From positions 1-64,000 of the forward strand of contig NZ_LRUJ01000006.1 of assembly GCF_001548475.1 (NCBI RefSeq): DNA of 64,000 nucleotides, in the 5' to 3' direction. The notes under the pieces are model-generated. The model did not search any database. It saw only the letters and a list, made by a program, of their open reading frames with translations, and was not told where the DNA came from. The position numbers were made by a program, and so were the translations under genes. This document shows positions 8,598 to 16,745 of the stretch, piece by piece. The stretch is from Bordetella hinzii LMG 13501. Its GTDB lineage: Bacteria; Pseudomonadota; Gammaproteobacteria; Burkholderiales; Burkholderiaceae_B. How positions within the stretch are numbered: the first letter of the stretch is position 1; the number at the start of each line of letters is the position of its first letter.

Positions 8598-8649
8598 TTG
8601 AATTTCCCCGGCGATCAGGTCTATTCTTAGAACCAACCGACCGGTCGGT
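8598..8649 (+). promoter_or_regulatory. Candidate promoter with TetR operator for the acyl-CoA operon
   Basis: A -35-like TTGAAT (8598-8603) and -10-like TATTCT (8622-8627) are separated by 18 bp. The perfect palindrome ACCGACCGGTCGGT (8636-8649) sits just downstream, over the expected transcription start. This is the usual geometry for TetR repression. Operator shape is seen; promoter activity and TetR binding are inferred. Confidence 0.5.
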
Positions 8650-8728
8650 AAGTTTCCAAGCATAAGGAAAGGCCGGGCGGCGAGACAAGTTTTGCAGCGA
8701 CAAAACCCCGACATAGGTGGAGACAAGC

Positions 8729-9700
8729 ATGCGCAGCGGACTTCTGATCCCGCTGGCGCTGGCGGCGGCCGCGCAGTTCGCGGCGCCGGCCGGGGCCGCG
8801 GACGGCGGGTTTCCCGATCACGCCTTGCGGCTCATCGTGCCTTTCGCGCCGGGCGGAGGCGCCGACGCCAATGCGCGCCGCATCGCCGAGCCCTGGGGCA
8901 AGGCGCTGGGCCGGCCGGTCGTGGTGGAGAACCGGCCTGGCGGCGGCGGCACCTTGGGCGCCGGCCATGTGGCGCAGTCGCCGCCCGACGGCTACACCCT
9001 GCTGTACACCACGCCGGGCCAGCAGATGACCGCCCCCTTTCTGTTCAAGCATTTGAGCTATGACCCTACGCGCGACCTCGTGCCGGTAGGGCGGGTGAGC
9101 GAGGGCGCCAATGTGCTGGTGGTAAGCAACAGCCTGCCGGTGCACAGCGTGGCTGAGCTGATCGCCTACGCCCGCGCGCATCCCGGCAAGCTGGGCTTCG
9201 CCAGCTCCGGCGTCGCCTCGACCAGTCATCTTGCCGGCGAGCTCTTCCGCCAGGCCGCGGGCGTGGATATTTTCCATGTGCCCTATCGCGGCACCGGGCC
9301 GGCGCAGAACGACCTGATCGGCGGGCAGGTGCCCATGACCATAGACACGCTGTCGGTCTATCTGCCGCTCATCCAGGCCGGCAAGGTCCGCGCCCTGGGC
9401 GTGTCCTCGCTGGCGCGCAGCGAGGCCGCGCCGCAGGTGCCGGCCATCGCGGAGACCTTGCCCGGCTTCGAGGCGGTGCCGGTCAACTACATCACCGCGC
9501 CGGCGGGCACGCCGCCGGCCATCATCGAAAGGCTCAACACCAGCTTGAACAGCGTTCTGCGCGACCCGGCGGTCAAGGCGGGTTTTGCGCAAGGCACTAC
9601 GCTGGTGGGCAGTTCCCCCGCCGAAATGGCCCGCCTGGTCGAGAGCGAACAACACAAATGGCGCGCGCTTATCGAGCGCGCCGGCATAAAAGCCGAATAA
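8729..9700 (+). CDS. Bug-family tripartite tricarboxylate transporter substrate-binding protein
   Basis: 323 residues from ATG 8729, chosen because GGAG at 8719-8722 is well spaced and the signal peptide (MRSGLLIPLALAAAAQFAAP) then starts the protein. Family hallmarks are FPDHALRLIVPFAPGGGADA, VVVENRPGGGGTLGAGHVAQ, DGYTLLYTTPGQQ and HVPYRGTGPAQNDLIGGQVP. Bug proteins bind carboxylates in the periplasm. No membrane subunits (TctA/TctB) are nearby, which is common for the many orphan Bugs of Bordetella. Being first in a CoA-dependent catabolic operon, it probably captures or senses the carboxylic acid that the operon degrades. Confidence 0.93.
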   Translation: MRSGLLIPLALAAAAQFAAPAGAADGGFPDHALRLIVPFAPGGGADANARRIAEPWGKALGRPVVVENRPGGGGTLGAGHVAQSPPDGYTLLYTTPGQQMTAPFLFKHLSYDPTRDLVPVGRVSEGANVLVVSNSLPVHSVAELIAYARAHPGKLGFASSGVASTSHLAGELFRQAAGVDIFHVPYRGTGPAQNDLIGGQVPMTIDTLSVYLPLIQAGKVRALGVSSLARSEAAPQVPAIAETLPGFEAVPVNYITAPAGTPPAIIERLNTSLNSVLRDPAVKAGFAQGTTLVGSSPAEMARLVESEQHKWRALIERAGIKAE

Positions 9701-9714
9701 AGGAGAGGAGACAA

Positions 9715-10659
9715 ATGATGAAACGACTTCTGGCCGCCTGCGCCGTGGCCATGTGCGGGCTGGGCAGCGCCCAGGCTTTCCCCGAGCATGCGGTGACCAT
9801 CGTGGTGCCCTATGCGCCGGGAGGGGTGACGGACCTCTATGGCCGCGCCATCGGCGAGTTCCTGGGCCGGCGCTGGAAGGTGCCCGTCATCGTCAAGAAC
9901 GAGGGCGGGGCGGCGACCATGCTCGGCACGCAGAGCGTGGCGCGCGCCGAGCCGGATGGGCACACGTTGCTGCTCACCAGCTATGCCTATACCTCGAATC
10001 CCGTGCTGCGCAAGGATATGAGCTATGGCAAGGACGCCCTGCGCCCGGTGATGCTGCTGGGCAATAGCCGCAACCTGCTGGTGGTGCCGGCCAAGGGCGA
10101 GCTGCATACGCTGGACGATGTGCTCGCCAAGGCGCGCAAGTCGCCCGGCAATCTGCGCCTGGCTTCTTCCGGCATGGCCTCCAGCCCCCACATCGCCGCC
10201 GAACTGTGGGCCAAGGCCGAGGGCGTGCAGATCACCCATGTGCCCTACCGGGGCACCGGCCCGGCCATGAACGACGTGTTGGGCGGCATGGTCGACGGCA
10301 TCTTCGACGGACCTTCATCGATGGGCAACGTCGAGGCGGGGCGCTTGCGCGCCATCGCCATCGCCAGCGAGAAGCGCCATCCGGGCGCGCCCGGCGTGCC
10401 GACTTTCCGCGAGCTGGGCGTGGACCTGGTCTTCGGCAGCTGGTTCGGTTTCTTCGTGCCCAAGGGCACGCCCGACGCGGTGCTGCAGCAGATCAATGCG
10501 GATCTGCGCGCCGCCATCGCGGACCCCGCCACGCGGGCGGCCATCGACAGGACGTCGCTGCTTGTCGAGGGCGGCACGCCCGAGGCTTTCGCCCGGTTCC
10601 TGGACTATGAATCGGCCCGCCTGAAGGCCCTGGTCGACAGCGGCGTGGACCTGCAGTGA
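9715..10659 (+). CDS. Second Bug-family substrate-binding protein of the operon
   Basis: 314 residues, start ATG 9715 (or 9718) behind AGGAGAGGAG. Signal peptide MMKRLLAACAVAMCGLGSAQA. Shows the Bug landmarks PEHAVTIVVPYAPGGVTDLY, GGAATMLGTQSVARAEPDGH, HVPYRGTGPAMNDVLGGMVD and FGSWFGFFVPKGTPDAVLQQ. It lies 14 bp after the first Bug gene. The two are related but clearly different, so this is not a recent duplication; they may bind different substrates or stereoisomers. The enoyl-CoA hydratase follows 16 bp later. Confidence 0.92.
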   Translation: MMKRLLAACAVAMCGLGSAQAFPEHAVTIVVPYAPGGVTDLYGRAIGEFLGRRWKVPVIVKNEGGAATMLGTQSVARAEPDGHTLLLTSYAYTSNPVLRKDMSYGKDALRPVMLLGNSRNLLVVPAKGELHTLDDVLAKARKSPGNLRLASSGMASSPHIAAELWAKAEGVQITHVPYRGTGPAMNDVLGGMVDGIFDGPSSMGNVEAGRLRAIAIASEKRHPGAPGVPTFRELGVDLVFGSWFGFFVPKGTPDAVLQQINADLRAAIADPATRAAIDRTSLLVEGGTPEAFARFLDYESARLKALVDSGVDLQ

Positions 10660-10675
10660 TCTTTCCCTGGAGCGC

Positions 10676-11455
10676 ATGATGAATCTCGAGTGCCTGAAAA
10701 TTGAGCGCGACGGCCATGTCGCCATCGTTTATCTCGACCGCCCGCCGGTCAATGCCCAGAACGCGCAGATGCGCGCCGAAATCATCGAAGTCTTCGACAG
10801 TTTCAACGATGATGCCGAGGTGCGCTGCGTGATCCTGACCAGCAAGGGCAAGGTGTTCTCCGCCGGCGCCGACGTCTCGGAGCGGCCCGCCATCAAGCAG
10901 CGCGGCCCGGGCGCCTATTGGCGTCACAACCGCCTGGTCCGCGAGTCTGCCCTGGCGATCAGCGAATGCGGCAAGCCCGTCATCGCCGCGGTCAATGGCC
11001 CCGCCCTGGGCGCCGGTTTCGGCCTCATGGCCGCCTGCGATATCTGGGTGGCGTCCAACAATGCCTATGTGTCCATGCCCGAGATCAATGTCGGCCTGGC
11101 CGGCGGCACGGCGCTGCTGCAGCGCGTGTTCGGCCAGTCGCGGGCGCGGCGCATGTTCTTCACCGGCATGAAGGTGTCGGCCGACGAGCTTTACCGCCTG
11201 GGCCTGATCGAGGCCAGCCTGCCGCCCGAGGAACTGATGCCCTACGCGCTCACGCTGGCCCATGAAATCGCCGGCAAGGCGCCGATCGCGCTGCGCTATG
11301 CCAAGCAGGCCGCCCAGGTGACCGTGGCCATGCCGCCGCGCGAGGGCTATCGCTTCGAGCAGAACATCACGGTGGCGCTGTCGGACACGGAAGATGCGCG
11401 CGAGGCCCAGCAGGCCTTCCTGGAAAAACGCCAACCCGTCTACAAGGGACGCTGA
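10676..11455 (+). CDS. Enoyl-CoA hydratase/isomerase family protein
   Basis: 259 residues (ATG 10676; second ATG 10679). Crotonase fold: VAIVYLDRPPVNAQNAQMRA, the oxyanion-hole segment KVFSAGADVSERPA, and the second oxyanion block VNGPALGAGFGLMAACDIWV with PEINVGLAGGTALLQRVFGQ. The usual catalytic Glu pair of hydratases is not obvious: the segment reads INVGLAGGTALLQ where hydratases have PEI-x-LG-x-IPG-x-GGTQRL. It could therefore be an isomerase or another crotonase. It acts on a CoA thioester from the ligase and dehydrogenases encoded downstream. Confidence 0.88.
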   Translation: MMNLECLKIERDGHVAIVYLDRPPVNAQNAQMRAEIIEVFDSFNDDAEVRCVILTSKGKVFSAGADVSERPAIKQRGPGAYWRHNRLVRESALAISECGKPVIAAVNGPALGAGFGLMAACDIWVASNNAYVSMPEINVGLAGGTALLQRVFGQSRARRMFFTGMKVSADELYRLGLIEASLPPEELMPYALTLAHEIAGKAPIALRYAKQAAQVTVAMPPREGYRFEQNITVALSDTEDAREAQQAFLEKRQPVYKGR

Positions 11456-11456
11456 C

Positions 11457-12662
11457 ATGGCTTTGGAGATCGATGCCCGCCTGCTTGACCTGCCCACGGG
11501 CGGCTATGCCGAAAGCGAGGCTGACGCGGCGTTTCGCGCCCAGCTGCGCGACTTCGCCCGCGAATATTGCCCCGTCGAGATCCGCCGCCAGGTGGCCGCG
11601 GGCGAGAAGCTCACGCGCGCGGTCTACAGCCGCTGGCAGCGGCGGCTGCATGCACAAGGCTGGGCCGCGCCGGGCTGGCCGCGCGAACATGGCGGCACGG
11701 GCTGGACGCTGCGCCAGCGGATGATTTTCGAAGAAGTGATGGCCGACGAGGATTGTCCGCCCCTCTACCATCACGGGCTGGGCCATATCGGGCCGGTCAT
11801 CATGCGCTTTGGCACGCCGGACCAGAAGGCGGAGTTCCTGCCGCGCATCGTCGATGCCAGCGACTGGTGGTGCCAGGGCTATTCCGAGCCCGGCGCCGGC
11901 TCCGACCTCGCCTCGTTGCGCACGCGCGCCGAGCGCGATGGCGACGGCTATGTCATCAACGGCCAGAAGATATGGACCTCGCACGCGCATGAGGCCGACC
12001 GCATCTATCTGTTGGCGCGCACCTCGCGCGAAGGCCGCAAGCAGGAGGGCATATCGCTGTTCCTGGTCGATATGGACAGCGCGGGCATCAGCCACCGGCC
12101 CATACACACCATCGACGGCTGGCACCATGTCAACGAGGTGTTCTTCGAGAATGTGCGGGTGCCGGCCGCCAGGCTGCTGGGGCCGGAGGGCGGCGGCTGG
12201 ACCTGCGCCAAATATCTCCTGGAGCGCGAGCGCCTGCCGCCGGCCAGCGTGGCCCGGCTGATGCGGCAGTGGCGCGGCCTGGCGCGCCTGCTGGCGCAGC
12301 ACAGGGATGCGGCGCGCGACTATGCCGGGCTGGACCGCGAGCTGCTGTCACTGGCCGCGCGCATCAAGAGCGCGCGCGAAATGCTGGCTTCGGCCATCGA
12401 CGCGATGATGCGCCAGGAGCCGCTGGGCGCGCGTCCCTCGGCCTTGAAACTGGCTTGCAGCCACATCGCGCAGGACATCTCGCGCATCGCTCTCATGGTG
12501 CACGGGCCCGTGGGCGCGGCGCGCTTCCTGGACCAGGCGCAGCGGGCGGGCGCCGAGGGGCTGGCGGTGCAGAACTACCTCTTCGCGCGCTCCAAGACCA
12601 TTGCCGGCGGGACGACCGAAGTCCAGCTCAACGTCATCGCGCGCGCGCTTTTCGGAGTCTGA
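11457..12662 (+). CDS. Acyl-CoA dehydrogenase (large partner)
   Basis: 401 residues starting at ATG 11457, one base after the hydratase stop. Conserved FAD/acyl-CoA dehydrogenase landmarks: WGAPGW-type PGWPREHGGTGWTLRQRMIF, CQGYSEPGAGSDLASLRTRA, DGYVINGQKIWTSHAHEADR, and the C-terminal block RSKTIAGGTTEVQLNVIARA. It introduces a double bond into an acyl-CoA with electrons passing to ETF. The next gene is a second, shorter dehydrogenase, an arrangement known from heterotetrameric alpha2beta2 enzymes acting on bulky or cyclic acyl-CoAs. The pairing is inferred. Confidence 0.92.
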   Translation: MALEIDARLLDLPTGGYAESEADAAFRAQLRDFAREYCPVEIRRQVAAGEKLTRAVYSRWQRRLHAQGWAAPGWPREHGGTGWTLRQRMIFEEVMADEDCPPLYHHGLGHIGPVIMRFGTPDQKAEFLPRIVDASDWWCQGYSEPGAGSDLASLRTRAERDGDGYVINGQKIWTSHAHEADRIYLLARTSREGRKQEGISLFLVDMDSAGISHRPIHTIDGWHHVNEVFFENVRVPAARLLGPEGGGWTCAKYLLERERLPPASVARLMRQWRGLARLLAQHRDAARDYAGLDRELLSLAARIKSAREMLASAIDAMMRQEPLGARPSALKLACSHIAQDISRIALMVHGPVGAARFLDQAQRAGAEGLAVQNYLFARSKTIAGGTTEVQLNVIARALFGV

Positions 12663-12665
12663 AGC

Positions 12666-13712
12666 ATGTCGTTCCAACCCAAATTGCTGTTTCCCGGCTT
12701 GCTATCGGAAAGCGCCTCGCGCCTGGCCCAGGCCGAGGCTTGTCCGCCTGTGGCGCGCATCCGCGAGCTTGGCTGGAACGCCGTACTGGTGGCCGAGGCG
12801 CAGGGAGGCGCCAGCGGCGGGTTCGCCGATCTGGCCGCGATTGTCGAGGGCCTGGCGGGACAGGGCGTGAACCTGCCTGTCATCAGCCGCTGCGGCGTGG
12901 TGCCGGCCCTGCTGGCCAAGCTGGCCGGCCAGGCGGACGTGGACCGCTTCCTGATGGACCTGGCCAGCGGCGCGGCGGTGATCGAGCTGGGCAGCGGCCT
13001 GGACGATGAGGCCTTGCAGGGCGAGCGCGACGGCCAGGACTGGCGGTTGTCAGGCAGCACGGCGGCGATGTCGCTGGACGAGGATTGCAGCCACGTGCTG
13101 CTCGCCGCGCGCACCGGGCAGGGGCCTTTGCTGGCCTGGGCGGCGGCCCGGCGCTTGCGCGACTGCGCGCGGCCCTACCGCTCCATGGACGGGCGGACGC
13201 TGCAGGTGTGTGAACTCGAGCGCTTTGCCGTGGATGGCGTGCTGGCGCTCGGCGCGCCGGCGGCGGCGGCCAAGGAGGCCGGCTGGCGCGTGGGGGTGGC
13301 GGCCGGCGCGGCCGACACGGTCGCCGCCATGGGGGCGGCCCTGGCCCAGACCATCGCCTACCTGGCGCAGCGCGAACAGTTCGGCCAGGCGCTGGCCGGC
13401 TTTCAGGCGCTGCGCCATGAAGTGGCGCGCCTGTACATCCGTTATGAAACGGCCGCCAGCCTCCTGCAGGCCACGCTGCGCTCGCTCGATGCCGCGGACA
13501 ACACCGCCTTCGATCTGCTGGGCCTGTACATGGGCGAGCAGGCCTTGCCGTTTGCCGAGACGGTGATCCAGCTGCATGGCGGCATGGGCATGACTAGCGA
13601 AATGCCGGCCGCCCGCCTGGCCACCCGCCTGATCGCCAACACCTTGCTCCATACCGATCCGCTGCGACATCGGCGCAGCCTGCATGGCCTGCTGGCCGGG
13701 AGTCCCGCATGA
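12666..13712 (+). CDS. Acyl-CoA dehydrogenase (small, divergent partner)
   Basis: 348 residues. The N-terminal half is short and degenerate (the substrate/FAD motifs of the partner are not seen; GFADLAAIVEGLAGQGVNLP is the recognisable part). The C-terminal helical domain is clear: YLAQREQFGQALAGFQALRH, ETVIQLHGGMGMTSEMPAAR. It starts 4 bp after the larger dehydrogenase, and its stop overlaps the ligase ATG (ATGA at 13709). Translational coupling and the split of intact motifs between two genes fit a heteromeric enzyme in which this subunit is partly structural. It could instead be an independent enzyme. Confidence 0.85.
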   Translation: MSFQPKLLFPGLLSESASRLAQAEACPPVARIRELGWNAVLVAEAQGGASGGFADLAAIVEGLAGQGVNLPVISRCGVVPALLAKLAGQADVDRFLMDLASGAAVIELGSGLDDEALQGERDGQDWRLSGSTAAMSLDEDCSHVLLAARTGQGPLLAWAAARRLRDCARPYRSMDGRTLQVCELERFAVDGVLALGAPAAAAKEAGWRVGVAAGAADTVAAMGAALAQTIAYLAQREQFGQALAGFQALRHEVARLYIRYETAASLLQATLRSLDAADNTAFDLLGLYMGEQALPFAETVIQLHGGMGMTSEMPAARLATRLIANTLLHTDPLRHRRSLHGLLAGSPA

Positions 13713-15808
13713 ACCGCCATCCTCTGTGGCCTTTCTTCGATCCGGCCTCGGTGGCCATCATCGGCGCCTCGACGGATCCCGACAAACTGGGCGGACGCCC
13801 TATCCGCTTTCTGCGCGAGGCCGGATACGCCGGCCAGATCTATCCGATCAATCCCAAGGTCGGCGAGGTGCAGGGCCTGAAGGCCTATGCGGCGCTGGCC
13901 GATGTGCCCGGTCCGGTCGACCATGCCCTCATCATCGTGCCCGCCGCGGCGGCGGGGGAGGCCTTGCGCGACTGCATCGCCAAGGGCGTGCGCCATGTGC
14001 AGGTGCTGAGCTCCGGCTTTGCCGAAGAGGACGAGGCCGGCCGCCAGCGGCAGGCCGCCTTGCTGGCCCTGGCCCGCGAGCACGGCGTGCGCCTGCTGGG
14101 CCCCAACTGCCTGGGCATCGTCAGCGTGCGCAACCATTTCCACGCCACCTTCTCGACCGCGCTGGAAGCCCTGTCGCCCCGGCCGGGCGGCATCAGCTTC
14201 GCCACGCAGAGCGGCGCCTTCGGATCCTGCGCCTATGCGCAGGCCATCCAGCGCGGCCTGGGCATCGCGCGCATCGTCGCCACCGGCAACGAGGCGGACG
14301 TGGACGTGGCGCAGGCCATCGATTTCCTGGCCGAGGATGAGCAGACCCGCGTGATCTGCGCGGCCATCGAAGGCTGCCGCGATGGCGATGTGCTGCGCGG
14401 CGCCTTGCGCAAGGCCGCGGCCGCCGGCAAGCCCGTCATTCTCATGAAGGTCGGCGCGTCGTCGCGCGGCCAGCTGGCCGCGGCCACGCACACCGGCGCC
14501 ATCGCCGGCGACGACCGCGTGTTCGACACCGTGGTGCGCGAGTGCGGCGCCTGGCGGGCGGCGACCATCGAGCAGATGCTCGATATCGCCTATCTGTGCA
14601 CGCAGTTCTCCATGCCCGCCAACGCGCAGGCGGGCGTGCTCACGGTCTCCGGCGGGATAGGCGTGCTCATGGCCGACGATGCCGAGCGCCACGGCGTGGA
14701 GCTGCCGCCGATACCGGCCGAGCTCGCGGCGAGCCTGCGCGCCCAGGTGCCCTTTGCCATCGGCGACAATCCGCTCGATACCACGGCCCAGATCGGCGCG
14801 GTCAAGGACGGCATCGCCGGCCTGGCCGGCCTGCTGTTGCGCGGCACGGCCTGGTCCACGCTCTGCCTCTACCTGGCCCAGATTCCTTGCGACGAGCGCC
14901 GTTTCGCTCCCATCCTGGCCGCGCTGGCGGCCTTGCGCCGGGAGCATCCCGGCCGGCTGATCGTGCTGGTCGGCCCGCACAGCGAACCGGCGCGCGAACA
15001 AGTGGAGGCCGCGGGGCTGGCCATTTTCGCCGATCCCGGCCGGGCCATGGCGGCCGTGGGCGCGCTATGTGGCCTGGCGGGGCGCTGGCGCGCGCCCCGT
15101 GGCCCCGCGCCCTCGGCGCGGCCGCCCGCGCTGCCCCTGCCCGGGGGGCGCTTCGACGAACTTCGCGCCAAGCAGGTGCTGGCCCATTACGGCCTGCCCA
15201 TCCTGCCCGAGCGCCTGTGCGCCACGCCGGCCGAGGCGGTGGCCGCGGCCCGCGAGATCGGCTTTCCGGTAGTGGCCAAGATTGCCTCGCCCGACATTGC
15301 GCACAAGACCGAGATCGGCGGCGTGATGCTTGGCCTGGGCGATGCGGCGGCCGTCGAGCGCGCCCACGATGCGCTGCTGTCGCGGGCCCGGCAGCATGCC
15401 CCCGGGGCGCGGATCAGCGGCGTGCTGGTCGCGCCCATGAGCCGCCCCGGCACGGAGACCATCCTGGGGGTGCATATCGATCCGCTGTTCGGCCCCATGG
15501 TGATGTTCGGCCTGGGGGGCGTGGCGGTCGAGCTTTTCCAGGACGTGGCTTTCGCCAGCGCGCCGCTCGATGAGGCCGGCGCCGAGGCGCTCATCGGCGC
15601 GGTGCGCGCCTCGCGCCTGCTCAAGGGATGGCGCGGCCAGCCGGCGCTGGACACCGCGGTCCTGCGCCAGGCCTTGATCGGGCTGTCCTATCTGGCCGTG
15701 GATTGGCGCGCGGCCCTGCAAGGCATCGACGTCAATCCCTTCGTGATACGGCCCGACGGCGCGGTCTGCCTGGATGCGCTCATCACGCTGAACGAGACGG
15801 CGGACTGA
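13709..15808 (+). CDS. NDP-forming acyl-CoA ligase (acetate-CoA ligase family)
   Basis: 699 residues in the order CoA-binding Rossmann domain (FFDPASVAIIGASTDPDKLG), two succinyl-CoA-ligase-like domains, and ATP-grasp domain (from FDELRAKQVLAHYGLPILPE through GFPVVAKIASPDIAHKTEIG). The predicted phosphohistidine is in AATHTGAIAGDD (~residue 259). The enzyme activates a carboxylic acid to its CoA thioester with ATP and probably primes the operon pathway. Its 3-prime end overlaps the convergent AraC gene by 26 bp. The acid is not identifiable from sequence. Confidence 0.9.
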   Translation: MNRHPLWPFFDPASVAIIGASTDPDKLGGRPIRFLREAGYAGQIYPINPKVGEVQGLKAYAALADVPGPVDHALIIVPAAAAGEALRDCIAKGVRHVQVLSSGFAEEDEAGRQRQAALLALAREHGVRLLGPNCLGIVSVRNHFHATFSTALEALSPRPGGISFATQSGAFGSCAYAQAIQRGLGIARIVATGNEADVDVAQAIDFLAEDEQTRVICAAIEGCRDGDVLRGALRKAAAAGKPVILMKVGASSRGQLAAATHTGAIAGDDRVFDTVVRECGAWRAATIEQMLDIAYLCTQFSMPANAQAGVLTVSGGIGVLMADDAERHGVELPPIPAELAASLRAQVPFAIGDNPLDTTAQIGAVKDGIAGLAGLLLRGTAWSTLCLYLAQIPCDERRFAPILAALAALRREHPGRLIVLVGPHSEPAREQVEAAGLAIFADPGRAMAAVGALCGLAGRWRAPRGPAPSARPPALPLPGGRFDELRAKQVLAHYGLPILPERLCATPAEAVAAAREIGFPVVAKIASPDIAHKTEIGGVMLGLGDAAAVERAHDALLSRARQHAPGARISGVLVAPMSRPGTETILGVHIDPLFGPMVMFGLGGVAVELFQDVAFASAPLDEAGAEALIGAVRASRLLKGWRGQPALDTAVLRQALIGLSYLAVDWRAALQGIDVNPFVIRPDGAVCLDALITLNETAD

Positions 15809-16652
15809 GGCCGGCGCGCCCGGAGGACCGCGCGGGCGGGCCCTCGCGGCCCATCTCGGCGAAGTAGCGCGCCGGCGGCTTGCCCAGGGCTTTCTTGAAC
15901 ATGGTGATGAAAGCCGTGACCGAGTCATAGCCCAGGGCGCCGGCGACCTGCTGCACGCTGCGGCCGGCGGCCAGCAGGCGCAGCGCTTCGATGAGATGGA
16001 TCTGCTGGCGCCAGCGGCCGAAGCTCAGTCCGGTCTCGGCCTGGATGAGACGGGCCAGGGAGCGTTCGCTCATGGCGACCCAGCCCGCCCATTCGGCCAG
16101 CGTGCGCCGGTCGGCCGGATGCTCAGCCAGGCGCTGGGCGATCCGGCGCACGCGCGGCTCCTGCGAGACCGGCAGGTGCAGGGTGGCCAGGGGCATCCGC
16201 GCCAGCTCTTCGAGGAGGACGGCGGCCTTGCGGTGGCTGGGGCTGTCGGCGGGGTAGTCGGCGGGCTGGGCAGCCATGTCCAGGATGAGTTCGCGCACCA
16301 GGGGCGTGATAGCCAGCGTGCAGCAGTGCGCGGGCAGGGCCGCCGCGCCGGGCTGCACGAAGAGATAGGCCAGGCGCGCGTTGGCCGTGGCGCGGATGCT
16401 GTGCGGCAGCATGCCCGGGACCCAGACAGCGCAATGCGGCGGCACCATCCATAGGGCGTCGGCCACTTCGCAGATGACCGCGCCGTTCAGGGCCAGCACC
16501 AGCTGGCCCTGGCGGTGTTGGTGCACCGGCACTTCGCGCTTGATGTCGGAGACCTCGACCCGCATGCCGACGGCCGGGCCGCGCACGGCGTCCATATCGA
16601 CATCGCGCAGCGAGTGGGCCAGACCCACCGTGCGCACCGGAAACATAAACAT
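15783..16652 (-). CDS. AraC family regulator with cupin sensor (NimR-like)
   Basis: 289 residues. An N-terminal cupin (VPVHQHRQGQLVLALNGAVI, with VWVPGMLPHSIRA) is followed by two helix-turn-helix units (TLAEWAGWVAMSERSLARLI and SVQQVAGALGYDSVTAFITM) and the AraC signature end FKKALGKPPARYF. The family includes NimR/YeaM, which controls a divergent CynX/NimT-type transporter; the same arrangement occurs here with the gene at 16746. It overlaps the CoA-ligase 3-prime end by 26 bp. Probable role: ligand-dependent control of the exporter and itself. Confidence 0.88.
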   Translation of the reverse strand: MFMFPVRTVGLAHSLRDVDMDAVRGPAVGMRVEVSDIKREVPVHQHRQGQLVLALNGAVICEVADALWMVPPHCAVWVPGMLPHSIRATANARLAYLFVQPGAAALPAHCCTLAITPLVRELILDMAAQPADYPADSPSHRKAAVLLEELARMPLATLHLPVSQEPRVRRIAQRLAEHPADRRTLAEWAGWVAMSERSLARLIQAETGLSFGRWRQQIHLIEALRLLAAGRSVQQVAGALGYDSVTAFITMFKKALGKPPARYFAEMGREGPPARSSGRAGLSPPSRSA

Positions 16653-16745
16653 CTTGGCAGGATTCAGCGATTTATTGTCGCCATAGCTTAATCCAGAAAG
16701 CCCCGGGGCAGGCTAGGCTGTCGGTTTTCCTGCTTTGAGTCTTTT
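16653..16745. promoter_or_regulatory. Divergent promoter region of the AraC/MFS pair
   Basis: 93 bp between two divergent starts, with AT-richer patches (GATTTATTG, CATAGCTTAATCC). Control elements for both genes must lie here or inside the coding ends. I see no strong palindrome. Confidence 0.4.
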
